Origin: DATBIS01 sp036556805
GTDB lineage: Bacteria; Actinomycetota; UBA4738; HRBIN12
Assembly (NCBI GenBank): GCA_036556805.1
Contig: DATBIS010000095.1
Location: forward strand, 1-17,319
Direction of reading: 5' to 3'
Length of the DNA stretch: 17,319 nucleotides
Shown here piece after piece: positions 1-7,532 of this stretch. The position numbers and the translations under genes were made by a program. Under the pieces are notes generated by a model. That model was not told where the DNA came from, did not search any database, and was given only the letters and a program-made list of their open reading frames with translations. Every line of letters starts with the position of its first letter. Positions within the stretch are counted from its first letter, which is position 1.

Positions 1-242
1 GTCTCGGCGAGGATCGCCGGCTCGTCCGCGAGCGGGATGCCCGCGTTCACGTCGAGCATGTGCGCGCCGGCCTCGACCTGCGCGACCGCGTCGGCGATCA
101 CCGTCGAGAAATCCCCCGCGGCCATCTCGGCCGCGAGCTTCTTCCTGCCGGTCGGGTTGATCCGCTCGCCGATGATCGTGAACGGGCGATCGTGACCGAT
201 CACGACCTCGCGCGAGGCCGAGCGCAGGACGGTCTCGGTCAT
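1..242 (-). CDS. Methyltetrahydrofolate:corrinoid methyltransferase, pterin-binding family (N-terminal 80 residues; runs off left edge)
   Basis: Reading the minus strand from the ATG at 242 gives 80 residues, open to the window edge. The segment FTIIGERINPTGRKK (about residues 21-35), followed by EAGAHMLDVNAG (about 57-68), is the start of the DHPS-like pterin-binding TIM barrel shared by MetH, AcsE, MtrH and MtgA-type enzymes. The family moves a methyl group between tetrahydrofolate and a corrinoid protein in the cytosol; a matching corrinoid protein is encoded at 551-1246. A GAGGAG ribosome site lies about 8 bases upstream and overlaps the preceding stop, and the gap to the upstream gene is only 4 bases, so the gene is the distal part of that operon. 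The direction (methyl to folate in catabolism) is inferred from context. Dihydropteroate synthase is less likely because the GERINPTG form and the corrinoid neighbour favour a methyltransferase. Confidence 0.88.
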   Translation of the reverse strand, partial: MTETVLRSASREVVIGHDRPFTIIGERINPTGRKKLAAEMAAGDFSTVIADAVAQVEAGAHMLDVNAGIPLADEPAILAE

Positions 243-246
243 CGAT

Positions 247-543
247 TCACTCCTCGCGCCACCCGGTGACGGCGAGCCCAGCGAGGATCTCGTCCGTGAA
301 CGCGAGCTCGAGGCGCTCGGCCTCGGTCTTCGCCTCGCCCTCCAGCTCTTCCCCGCAGTCGCGCGTTTGCTTGTGCCACTCGGCCATGTACTCGTCGGTG
401 CCGATCAGGCCGACGCGCGTCGCGGCGGTGTCGATCGCCTCCTGGAACCGGTCGGAGAGCTGGACGCGGGCGCGTTCCCTGCCCCGCGACGCGGTGACCT
501 GCGCGGGGATGTCGCGCCACCAGATCACCGTGAGGGCGGCCAT
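247..543 (-). CDS. Small 'virulence factor'-family protein (PF13769-like) of a C1/corrinoid operon
   Basis: A 98-residue soluble protein with no signal peptide or membrane segment. It begins MAALTVIWWRDIPAQV, followed by an ASRGRERARVQLS stretch, an acidic helical middle and a WREE C-terminus. This layout matches the small family called 'virulence factor' (PF13769) from memory. Members are often found beside corrinoid proteins and methyltetrahydrofolate methyltransferases, so the family name is probably misleading and no biochemical role is established that I know of. The ATG at 543 is chosen because a GAGGA ribosome site overlaps the stop of the upstream corrinoid gene 7 bases away. A longer in-frame extension to 675 would lie inside that gene and has arginine-rich shadow composition. 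It ends 4 bases before the methyltransferase, so it is sandwiched between two methyl-transfer partners. A helper or adaptor role is inference only. Confidence 0.75.
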   Translation of the reverse strand: MAALTVIWWRDIPAQVTASRGRERARVQLSDRFQEAIDTAATRVGLIGTDEYMAEWHKQTRDCGEELEGEAKTEAERLELAFTDEILAGLAVTGWREE

Positions 544-550
544 GTGGTCC

Positions 551-1246
551 TCAGGCACTCGCGGCGCGCTTCGCGAGCACGAGCGCCTGCGCGGTCTCGG
601 CGGCGACCGCGGCGTCGCGGCAGTACGCGTCGGCGCCCACCGCCTTCCCGAACTCCTCGTTGAGCGGCGCGCCACCCACGAGGACGATGTACTTGTCGCG
701 GAGCCCGCGATCGACGAGCTCGTCGATCACCACCTTCATGTACGGCATCGTGGTGGTGAGCAGGGCGGACATCCCGAGGATGTCGGGCTCGTGCTCCTCC
801 AGGGCCTCCAGGTAGCTCTCCACCGCGTTGTTGATGCCGATGTTCACGACCTCGAAGCCGGCTCCCTCCAACATCATCGCGACGAGGTTCTTCCCGATGT
901 CGTGAATGTCGCCCTTCACGGTGCCGATCACGACCTTGCCGATGCGAGCCGCCCCGGTTTCGGCGAGGAGCGGACGAAGGATCTCCATGCCGGCCTTCAT
1001 CGCGTTCGCGGCGAGCAGCACCTCCGGGACGAACAAGATGCCGTCGCGGAAGTCGATCCCGACGATGCGCATGCCCTCCACGAGCGCATCGTTCAACACC
1101 TTGTCGGCCGTCCACCCTCGACCCAAGAGGAGGTTCGTGCCCTCCACGATCTCGTCGGCGAGCCCGTCGTACAGGTCGTCGTGCATCTGCTTCACGAGCT
1201 CGTCGTCGGGCAGCGCGGAAAGGTCGATCTCCTGATCGTCAGCCAT
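551..1246 (-). CDS. Corrinoid (B12-binding) methyl-carrier protein, MtbC/MtgC/MetH-module family
   Basis: A 231-residue cytosolic cobalamin carrier with the two-domain layout of MetH-type modules. A four-helix cap (about residues 15-95, including PEVLLAANAMKAGMEIL) is followed by a Rossmann-like B12 domain (about 102-228). The B12 signature DxHxxG is D113-I-H115-D-I-G118, with H115 the expected lower cobalt ligand; SAL (160-162) and GG (191-192) are the other conserved parts. The protein shuttles a methyl group from a substrate-specific methyltransferase to the pterin methyltransferase encoded 300 bases downstream. It starts 6 bases after the dimethylglycine oxidase-like gene with a GAGGAA ribosome site overlapping that stop, so the two are co-translated. 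The substrate cannot be read from the carrier. Betaine or another methylated amine is inferred from neighbours. Confidence 0.93.
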   Translation of the reverse strand: MADDQEIDLSALPDDELVKQMHDDLYDGLADEIVEGTNLLLGRGWTADKVLNDALVEGMRIVGIDFRDGILFVPEVLLAANAMKAGMEILRPLLAETGAARIGKVVIGTVKGDIHDIGKNLVAMMLEGAGFEVVNIGINNAVESYLEALEEHEPDILGMSALLTTTMPYMKVVIDELVDRGLRDKYIVLVGGAPLNEEFGKAVGADAYCRDAAVAAETAQALVLAKRAASA

Positions 1247-1252
1247 CGTTCC

Positions 1253-3715
1253 TCACGCTCTCAGCCGTTCGCCCTTCGCGTCCCACTGGGGGTCGGCGGC
1301 GACGGTCGCCGCGTGCCGATCCCCGAAGTACTCGATCTCCACCGGCGTTCCCTCGACCGCGACGTCGGCGGGCAGATACCCGTACGCGACGCATCGACCC
1401 ACGGTGTACCCGTAGGCGGCCGACGTGACGTAGCCTGCCACTCGCCCGCCCGCCAGGATCGGCTCCTTGCCCATGACGACGACGTCGGGATCGTCGAGGG
1501 TCATGCACGCGAGCCGCTCGGCCGAGCCGTGGTCGCGGATCGCCTCGAGCGCGGCCCTGCCCTGGAAGTCCTTGTCCCAGCGAACGGCGAAGCCGAGGCC
1601 GGCCTCGAGCGGGTCGTGCTCGGCGTTGATGTCCTGGCCCCAGAGCCGGTAGCCCTTCTCGAGCCGGAGCGAGTCGAACGCGCCGCCTCCCGCGGCCGCG
1701 ATGCCGAACGGCTCCCCGGCCTGCCACAGTAGGTCCCAGGCGCGCTCGCCCATCGCGAACTGGCCGTAGAGCTCCCATCCGAGCTCCCCGGCGTACGAGA
1801 TGCGCTGCGCCCAGACCGGTCCGACCTCGCCGACGTTCAGGTACCTCGCGGTCATGTACGGGAACGCCTCGTTCGACACGTCCTCGTCGGTGACGGCCGC
1901 GAGCACCTCGCGCGCGCGGGGACCCCAGAGCCCCAGGGCGAACAGCGACCCGGTCCGCTCGACGATCGCCACGTTCTCGCCGTCACGGATCTGCGCGCGC
2001 ATCCAGGCGAGGTCGTGCTGACCCGACCCGCCGCCGGTGACGACACGGAAGAGCTGCTCCTCCTTGCGCGTGACCGTGAGGTCGCAGCGGATCCGCCCCG
2101 ACGGCGTGAGCATCGATGTGTACACGATCGTCCCCACTGGCCGGTCGATCCGGTTCGCGCAGATCCGCTCGAGGAACGCACATGCCTCCGAGCCCGTCAC
2201 GTCGAACTTCGCGAACGGCGTGATGTCGAACAGCGCCACGCGTTCGCGCGTCGCGAGGTGCTCGGCGCCCACCGAGGGCGACCAGTTCATCGCGGCCCAC
2301 CCCTCGCGCCTCGTCCACGGAGCGTCGCCGGGTGCGACATTGGTCGCGAACCACTGCGGGCGCTCCCAGCCTGCTCCGGTGAAGAACTCGGCGCCGAGCT
2401 CCCGCTGCCGGCGGTGGAACGGCGAGAGTCGCAGGTTCCGCGGATTCGCCATCTGCTGGAGCGGGTGAATGATGTCGTAGACCTCGCGGTACTGCTGCTT
2501 CCCGCGCGCGAGGACGTAGGGCGGCGTCATCTGGAACGGATAGAAGCGGTTCGCATCGGCCTCGGCCATGTCGTACGAGGGCTCGCCGTTCGCGATCCAC
2601 TCGGCGACCTGGCGGCCCATGCCGCCGGCGTGCGTGACCCACACCGCCTCGCAGACCCAGACACCGCGCGCGCGGGCGGACTCACCGACGATGGAGCCCG
2701 CATCGGGCGTGAACGAAAACATCCCGTTGATCGAACGGGCCGGGTCGTCCGGATGCATCCGTCCCTTCAGCGCGGGCAGGAGCCGCTCGGTCTCCGCCTC
2801 CGCGACGCCGAAGTGCTCGGGCGTGAACGGCATGATCGACGGCTGCATCGCTCCGCCGGGCTGCCGGAGCTCGTCCTGGCGCGTCGCGATCGGCTCGTGC
2901 TTGTAGTTCCCGACCGCGTAGTGGTCCTCGCGATGCCGGAAGTACATGGCCATGTCCTGGTGGCGGAGCACCGGATGCGCCACCTCCCGCGTCTCTCCCG
3001 CGAGCTCGGGGACGGGGTCGGTCCACACCAGCTGATGCTGCACCGGAACGAGCGGGATCGGCACGCCGGCCATCGCGCCCACCGTCGGCCCCCAGATGCC
3101 CGCGCACAGCAGGACGTGCTCGCACTCGACGGTGCCCGCGCTCGTGTGGACGGCATGCACGCGCCCATCGCGGAGCTCGAAACCGGTCACGGTCACGCCG
3201 CCCTGGAACGCCGCACCCCTCGCTTCAGCTTTCCGCGCGAGCGCACCGGCAATGCGCACGGCCTTCGCCACGCCGTCCGACGGCACGAAGTACGACCCAA
3301 GGATGTGTGCGGGGTTCAGCAGCGGGATGCGCGCGGCGGTCTCCTCGGGCGAGAGCAGCTCGGTGTCGTCGATCCCGTAGGAGCGAGCGAACCCACGCCG
3401 GCGCGTGAGCTCGCGCATCCGCTCCGGCGTCGTCGCGACCTCGATGCTGCCGACGCCGTACCAATGCGGGCCACCGTCGTCGGGATCGAGGGAGTCGTAG
3501 AGGGCGACCGTGTCCTGCGCGATCCGGCACATCGTGCGCGAGCCGTTGGTCTGGAACACGAGCCCGGGCGCGTGCGACGACGAACCGCCGGTCTCGAACA
3601 GGGGTCCCTGGTCGAGAACGAGCACGTCGGTGACCCCGAGCTCGGTGAGGTGGTACGCGGCGCTCGTGCCGACGATGCCGGCACCTACCACGACGAGCTG
3701 TGAGCGATCGCGCAC
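1253..3715 (-). CDS. Dimethylglycine/sarcosine oxidase or dehydrogenase, FAD + GcvT folate two-domain enzyme
   Basis: An 820-residue flavoenzyme close in length and layout to Arthrobacter globiformis dimethylglycine oxidase (about 830). The FAD-binding DAO domain (residues 6-375) opens with VVVGAGIVG; H48 in SSSHAPGLVFQT matches the covalent-flavin histidine. H227 and Y258 align from memory with active-site His225 and Tyr259 of that enzyme. A linker (376-430) is followed by the aminomethyltransferase domain (430-705), with D545 at the folate-activating Asp position, and a GcvT C-terminal barrel (715-810). It should oxidatively demethylate dimethylglycine or sarcosine and pass the carbon to tetrahydrofolate as methylene-THF. 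Whether oxygen or an electron-transfer flavoprotein accepts electrons is not visible. The GTG start at 3715 follows GGAGGAGG. It is the first gene after an 82-base gap holding operator-like repeats and leads the corrinoid operon. Confidence 0.93.
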   Translation of the reverse strand: MRDRSQLVVVGAGIVGTSAAYHLTELGVTDVLVLDQGPLFETGGSSSHAPGLVFQTNGSRTMCRIAQDTVALYDSLDPDDGGPHWYGVGSIEVATTPERMRELTRRRGFARSYGIDDTELLSPEETAARIPLLNPAHILGSYFVPSDGVAKAVRIAGALARKAEARGAAFQGGVTVTGFELRDGRVHAVHTSAGTVECEHVLLCAGIWGPTVGAMAGVPIPLVPVQHQLVWTDPVPELAGETREVAHPVLRHQDMAMYFRHREDHYAVGNYKHEPIATRQDELRQPGGAMQPSIMPFTPEHFGVAEAETERLLPALKGRMHPDDPARSINGMFSFTPDAGSIVGESARARGVWVCEAVWVTHAGGMGRQVAEWIANGEPSYDMAEADANRFYPFQMTPPYVLARGKQQYREVYDIIHPLQQMANPRNLRLSPFHRRQRELGAEFFTGAGWERPQWFATNVAPGDAPWTRREGWAAMNWSPSVGAEHLATRERVALFDITPFAKFDVTGSEACAFLERICANRIDRPVGTIVYTSMLTPSGRIRCDLTVTRKEEQLFRVVTGGGSGQHDLAWMRAQIRDGENVAIVERTGSLFALGLWGPRAREVLAAVTDEDVSNEAFPYMTARYLNVGEVGPVWAQRISYAGELGWELYGQFAMGERAWDLLWQAGEPFGIAAAGGGAFDSLRLEKGYRLWGQDINAEHDPLEAGLGFAVRWDKDFQGRAALEAIRDHGSAERLACMTLDDPDVVVMGKEPILAGGRVAGYVTSAAYGYTVGRCVAYGYLPADVAVEGTPVEIEYFGDRHAATVAADPQWDAKGERLRA

Positions 3716-3748
3716 GGGCCTCCTCCGCTGGTTTCCATGGTGCCAGGT

Positions 3749-3789
3749 TCGGTTGCGTGCTCAAGTGTTGGGTTGCGTCTCGCGCAACC
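3749..3789. promoter_or_regulatory. Operator-like array: three GGTTGCG half-sites upstream of the dimethylglycine oxidase gene
   Basis: On the plus strand GGTTGCGT begins at 3751 and again at 3771, exactly 20 bases apart, about two helical turns. The second copy also pairs with CGCAACC at 3783-3789, giving a perfect 7-base inverted repeat around a 5-base spacer (3778-3782). The 13 bases at 3749-3761 recur identically at 7533-7545, and the 12 bases at 3765-3776 recur at 15424-15435. Location, palindrome and recurrence suggest a transcription-factor binding region for the operon that starts at 3715. The factor itself is not identifiable here. Confidence 0.6.
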
Positions 3790-3797
3790 AACGGCTC

Positions 3798-4781
3798 CTA
3801 TCCCTGCGTGTGCTGGTAGGAGGCGAGCCGCGCGTCCCGCAACGAGACGATCACGCCCTGCAGCGCGCCCTGCGCGTACTCGCTCCCGGGATTGAAGCAT
3901 TGCGTGCGCCCGATGCGGAACCGGCCCCCCGACTCGTGGATGTGCCCGTGGAGGCCGACGATCGGCTGGAGCTCGCGGATCGACTCGCGTACCGCGAGGC
4001 TCCCGCCGCCCGTGGTGACGAAGCGGCCCCCTTCGCGGATCGGCTTCGGCAGCTCGCCGGGCGGGCCGAGCTCGAGCTTCAGACAGGTGTCGATGGGGGT
4101 GTCCTTCGGCGGGCAGTGCAGGTTGAACACGCAGCGGGCCACGTCGGGCACCGCCGAGACCTCCCGCTCGATCGCGGTGCGGATCGCTTCCTCGCTCGCC
4201 TCGCGCGGAGTGTCCCACGGCGTGGGCGTCGAGAGCCCGACCGTGATCATCGTGTGCTCGTCGTCGAGCTCGATGAGACGCCCCTCGCACGCGACGGCAT
4301 GATCGCCGTCGTGCGCCTCGAGTGCCTCGAGCACGGCGGGCTCGTCGTCGTTGCCGCCCGTCAGGTAGAGGCGGACGCCGGTCCCACCCAAGCGCTGCTC
4401 CGCGAGCTCGAGCCACTCGCGGAGCCGCGCGGTCGCGAGGTCCTGGAACAGTCCGCGCTGCAGGAGCGGATCGGCCTTGAGCTCGGTGAACCGGTCCTGG
4501 TCCACGACCGTCCAGTAGAAGCCGGGCAGCTCGACGCTCGTCGTGAACGCATCCAGTCCGTCGCGTTCGAACTCGTGATCGCGTCCGGCAAAGCGCGCCC
4601 GGAACGTGCCGTTGCGCCGCACGATGGGCACGAGCACCTTCCCCATGAGGTCGCCGCCGAACACGAGGGCATCGACGCCGTAGAACGTCGCGGCGTTGAG
4701 GAACTTCCGGAAGGTCGGCTGCGAGCCGTGGAGGTCGGCCGCGTAGAAGAGCCGGGTGAGGCGGCCCTTGGACCGGCGCAT
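3798..4781 (-). CDS. Calcineurin-like metallophosphoesterase (copy 1)
   Basis: A 327-residue predicted cytosolic hydrolase with the dinuclear-metal phosphoesterase motifs in order: D16-L-H18, GGD at 42-44, GND at 143-145, H222 in FNLHCPP, and GHIH at 279-282. The third motif is GNDD rather than the common GNHE, as in some prokaryotic phosphoesterases. The substrate is unknown. It is clearly paralogous to the protein at 6546-7490 along its whole length: DLHGS, KFLNA, GGD, MVPIV/LVPIV, GTG(V/I)R, TPTPW/NPTPW, LHGHIHES and NPGS are shared. The ATG at 4781 is preferred because it places DLHGS near the N-terminus as in the paralogue. An in-frame ATG at 4811 would add MSSACCRDRD, but its GAGGTG site is about 14 bases away. 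It lies between the APC permease (101 bases upstream) and the oxidase operon. Confidence 0.88.
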   Translation of the reverse strand: MRRSKGRLTRLFYAADLHGSQPTFRKFLNAATFYGVDALVFGGDLMGKVLVPIVRRNGTFRARFAGRDHEFERDGLDAFTTSVELPGFYWTVVDQDRFTELKADPLLQRGLFQDLATARLREWLELAEQRLGGTGVRLYLTGGNDDEPAVLEALEAHDGDHAVACEGRLIELDDEHTMITVGLSTPTPWDTPREASEEAIRTAIEREVSAVPDVARCVFNLHCPPKDTPIDTCLKLELGPPGELPKPIREGGRFVTTGGGSLAVRESIRELQPIVGLHGHIHESGGRFRIGRTQCFNPGSEYAQGALQGVIVSLRDARLASYQHTQG

Positions 4782-4782
4782 G

Positions 4783-4818
4783 TCACGATCCCGGCAACAT
4801 GCGGAGCTCATCCGCCAT
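4783..4818 (-). other. Possible 11-codon leader minigene before metallophosphoesterase 1
   Basis: On the minus strand an ATG at 4818 is preceded by GAGGTG (4826-4831) at 7-base spacing. It encodes MADELRMLPGS and stops at TGA 4785-4783, one base before the ATG at 4781. It is in a different frame from the phosphoesterase. The spacing suits translational coupling, but an ORF this short can easily occur by chance. Confidence 0.22.
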
Positions 4819-4834
4819 CGCGGCTCACCTCGGT

Positions 4835-4863
4835 GACCCGGCGGCGCGGAGCGCCGCCGGGTC
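4835..4863 (-). terminator. Perfect 13-bp G+C-rich hairpin after the APC permease gene (terminator or processing site)
   Basis: GACCCGGCGGCGC (4835-4847) pairs perfectly with 4851-4863 around a 3-base loop. It begins 19 bases after the permease stop and ends just before the ribosome site region of metallophosphoesterase 1. There is no T-rich tail on the minus strand, so it may be a tail-less terminator, a partial attenuator, or a stem that protects the upstream mRNA end. Confidence 0.5.
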
Positions 4864-4881
4864 CGTACCTCGATCCCCGGT

Positions 4882-6519
4882 CTACTCGACCGGGATCTCC
4901 TGGTAGACCGCCTTCAGGTCGATGCCCTGACTCTTGCGGACCATCTTCGCGACCAGGTAGATCACCAAAGCGAGGACGTACATGCCACCCATGAAGAACA
5001 TGGAATCCGGCACGTTGATCCCGTACAGGTTGCCGTCGGAGAGCGGCGGCCAGATCCACTTGTAGATGTTCCATCCGAGGAACAGCGCCGTGATCGCGCC
5101 CGAGATCGTGATCAGCGGGATCCCCGCGACCTTGTACCGGGCGATCGGCGAGTTCTCGTATAGGTGCTTCTTCCTCCACGGCAGGACCGTCGCCGCGATC
5201 GACGTCCCGAAGAACGTCACGACGATCACGAACGTCGCCGCGAACAGGTAGCTCCGGAACGTGAGCGAGTACGCGTACACCGCGCTCACGACCAGCGCCG
5301 GGATCAGCATGAGCGCGAGCGCCCACATCGGGACGTGCCTCCGCTCCGAGACGTCGGCGACCTTCTCCGGCAACACGCGGTCGAACGCTGCCGCGAAGAT
5401 CACCCTCGTCGACGACATGAACAGCGTCCCCGCCCACCCGATGAACCACGCGCCGAACACGAGGATCAGCAGCGCGGCGAGCGCGGAGTTGTGGAAGAAC
5501 ATGCCGACGAGCAACGGCGGATACGACCAGACCGGCGTCACCGGATCGGTCGTGTATCCGTAGTAGAAGTTCGCGTAGTTGACGTTCGCGGCGTTGAAGA
5601 AGTCCCACCCGAAGAACTTCGACGCCAGGAGCAGGAAGACGATCGCGATCGCGATCGTGACCCAGAGCCCGTACATCATCCCGCTCATGACCCGCTTGAA
5701 GTCGCTGGCGCCGCGGACCTCGCCGTAGAGCGTCGCGCCCCAGTTCGGCCACGCGATCCAGAACATCAGGAACGGGATGAGGAGCAGGCTGTCACCGAAG
5801 AACGGCGAGAGGCTGAGGCTCGGGAAGTCCGTGGCCGCCGTGTCGATGTGCGCCTGATAGGCGTTCTGCACGTTGAACAGGTTCGCCGACTCACGGTTGA
5901 ACGCGCTCTCGAACCCGCTTCGGGACCCGAACAGCATGACGAGGAAGATGACGGCGAACCCGATCATCCCGATGTAGAAGCAGATCTTCTGGACCCTCGC
6001 GTATCCCTCCATGCCGAGCGAGACGAGGAACGCGGCGAGCAGGGCGGTCCCCACACACACGACGAAGAGCCCGTTCTTCCCGGAGAGGAACTCCACCACG
6101 CCGTCGGCCTTGAACAGCGCCGCGAGTGGCTGGAGCACCTCGACGTTCACGATCGCCGCGTAGATCGGCGTCCAGTACCACAGGATGAACCACCATCCGG
6201 TCACGGCGAGCACGAACGCGACGCCGCCGCCGAGCACCCGGCTCTGCCAGACGTAGTCGCCGCCGGCGCGAGGCATCACCGAGATGAGCCCCGAGTACGT
6301 GATCACGAGGAACGTCATGAACACGCCCGAGATGAGGATCGCGGGGATCACCTGCCCGGTCGGGGCGTAGCCGAGGAAGAGCCACGACCCGAAGAGCGCG
6401 AGCGTGACGATGTTCACCGACATGAACGAGTAGAGGAACGCGTCGAACCGCGACCAGCCCTTGACGAGTCCGGTCGCCTTGCGCAGGAACAAGGTAGGAG
6501 CTTCGCCTACCGCTGCCAT
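4882..6519 (-). CDS. APC-superfamily amino acid/amine permease
   Basis: A polytopic membrane protein of 545 residues with about 12 hydrophobic segments. It carries the APC hallmark MPRAGGDYVW in the second to third segment region (about residues 82-91) and ends in a cytoplasmic tail GIDLKAVYQEIPVE, a form common in bacterial APC transporters. It should import an amino acid or related amine by secondary transport. The position inside a methylated-amine locus suggests choline, betaine, dimethylglycine, sarcosine or a derivative, but the sequence does not settle the substrate. ATG at 6519 is chosen over the GTG at 6525 because GGGAGG lies at a workable distance from the ATG and almost touches the GTG. 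It begins 26 bases after metallophosphoesterase 2 and is followed by a strong hairpin, so it is probably co-transcribed with the phosphoesterases. Confidence 0.9.
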   Translation of the reverse strand: MAAVGEAPTLFLRKATGLVKGWSRFDAFLYSFMSVNIVTLALFGSWLFLGYAPTGQVIPAILISGVFMTFLVITYSGLISVMPRAGGDYVWQSRVLGGGVAFVLAVTGWWFILWYWTPIYAAIVNVEVLQPLAALFKADGVVEFLSGKNGLFVVCVGTALLAAFLVSLGMEGYARVQKICFYIGMIGFAVIFLVMLFGSRSGFESAFNRESANLFNVQNAYQAHIDTAATDFPSLSLSPFFGDSLLLIPFLMFWIAWPNWGATLYGEVRGASDFKRVMSGMMYGLWVTIAIAIVFLLLASKFFGWDFFNAANVNYANFYYGYTTDPVTPVWSYPPLLVGMFFHNSALAALLILVFGAWFIGWAGTLFMSSTRVIFAAAFDRVLPEKVADVSERRHVPMWALALMLIPALVVSAVYAYSLTFRSYLFAATFVIVVTFFGTSIAATVLPWRKKHLYENSPIARYKVAGIPLITISGAITALFLGWNIYKWIWPPLSDGNLYGINVPDSMFFMGGMYVLALVIYLVAKMVRKSQGIDLKAVYQEIPVE

Positions 6520-6545
6520 CTGCACCCCCCTCCCGAGGTGAACGG

Positions 6546-7490
6546 CTAACCGTTCACGAGTTGGTAGTTCTTGACCTTTCGCTTCTTGAGGTCGATGTTC
6601 ACGATCGCCGCCTGCAGGATCCCCTCCTCGTACGAGCTGCCCGGGTTCAAGGCGAGGGTGGAGCCGATGCGGGTGGCTCCCTTGCTCTCATGGATGTGAC
6701 CGTGCAGCGACAACAACGGTTGGAAGCTGTGGATCGCCTCCTTGACGGACGTGGACCCGACCGGCTTGAGCGCTTGGCCTCCCGACTTGTACGTGAGGTC
6801 CTCGTTGAGAGCCGGCGCGTTGTCGAGCTTCGAGCCGTAGGGGGGCGCGTGGAAGTTCAGGATCGTGGTCGATGGGTCGTCGGCCGACTCGAGCGCGTGG
6901 GCGATCCGTTTGGTCAGCTCGGGCTCCTCGGCCTCCCGGAACGTGTGCCACGGCGTGGGGTTCGTCCACCCCATCGAGATCATCCTGAAGCCGTCCAGCT
7001 CGATCGGATGATCCTCATCGCCGGTCTCGACGACGCGCGCACCCGTGAGGAGATCGTCGATCTCGAACATGTCGTCGTTGGCGGGGCAGGCGATCACCCG
7101 GATCCCGGTGCCGGCAAGCTTCTCCTCGGCCATCGCGATCCATCGCTCGGTGCCCTCGAGCATGACCTCCTTGAAGCGCTTGTCCACGAGGTCCTCGTCC
7201 TCCTGCATGGCGACGTACTCCTCGTCGGACACGCGGATCGGGTAATAGCCGCGGTTCATCACACGCTTCTCGAACTCGGCGATCTCGCTTTCGGACTCGA
7301 GGAACTCGCGGTGATCCTGGAGCGAGGCCTCCCACGAACCGTTCGCTCGCTGGACGATCGGCACCATGGCCTTGCCGGTGACATCTCCGCCGAGGATCAC
7401 GACGTCGGCCTTGTAGAAGGCCCCCGCGTTCAGGAACTTCTTCCAGCAGATCTCCGAGCCGTGGAGGTCGGTGACGAAGAAGATCTTCAC
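6546..7490 (-). CDS. Calcineurin-like metallophosphoesterase (copy 2)
   Basis: A 314-residue predicted cytosolic metal-dependent phosphoesterase: D8-L-H10, GGD at 34-36, N138-D139, H214 in NFHAPPYG, and GHIH at 264-267. The glycine normally before the motif-III Asn is alanine (ANDD), a departure from both the usual family and copy 1. It aligns end to end with the protein at 3798-4781 and has the same family-specific blocks (KFLNAGAFY, MVPIVQR, NPTPWHTF, LALNPGSSYEEG). The two are therefore diverged paralogues, roughly one third identical by eye. The start is GTG at 7490 with GGAGG about 9 bases upstream. It heads the phosphoesterase-permease-phosphoesterase group. A 78-base gap upstream carries the GGTTGCG motif. 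The substrate is unknown; a nucleotide, cyclic nucleotide or phosphodiester is possible. Confidence 0.88.
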   Translation of the reverse strand: MKIFFVTDLHGSEICWKKFLNAGAFYKADVVILGGDVTGKAMVPIVQRANGSWEASLQDHREFLESESEIAEFEKRVMNRGYYPIRVSDEEYVAMQEDEDLVDKRFKEVMLEGTERWIAMAEEKLAGTGIRVIACPANDDMFEIDDLLTGARVVETGDEDHPIELDGFRMISMGWTNPTPWHTFREAEEPELTKRIAHALESADDPSTTILNFHAPPYGSKLDNAPALNEDLTYKSGGQALKPVGSTSVKEAIHSFQPLLSLHGHIHESKGATRIGSTLALNPGSSYEEGILQAAIVNIDLKKRKVKNYQLVNG

Positions 7491-7532
7491 GGGCCGTATC
7501 CTCCGTCGCGCCCGCTCGCAGGCGCAAGTCCC

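Noticed and set aside
544..675. Longer N-terminus for the small 'virulence factor'-family protein
   Set aside because: The 44 extra residues overlap the corrinoid gene, are Arg/Ser/Pro-rich, and a good ribosome site sits just before the ATG at 543.
2015..3703. Long plus-strand open frame (562 codons) opposite the dimethylglycine oxidase gene
   Set aside because: It has low-complexity Arg/His/Asp-rich translation with no recognisable motif, opposite a gene with clear domains. High G+C makes such antisense frames common; the same holds for 266-1732, 3510-4994, 5164-6549, 6561-8378 and 12586-13755 (plus) and 15478-16878 (minus).
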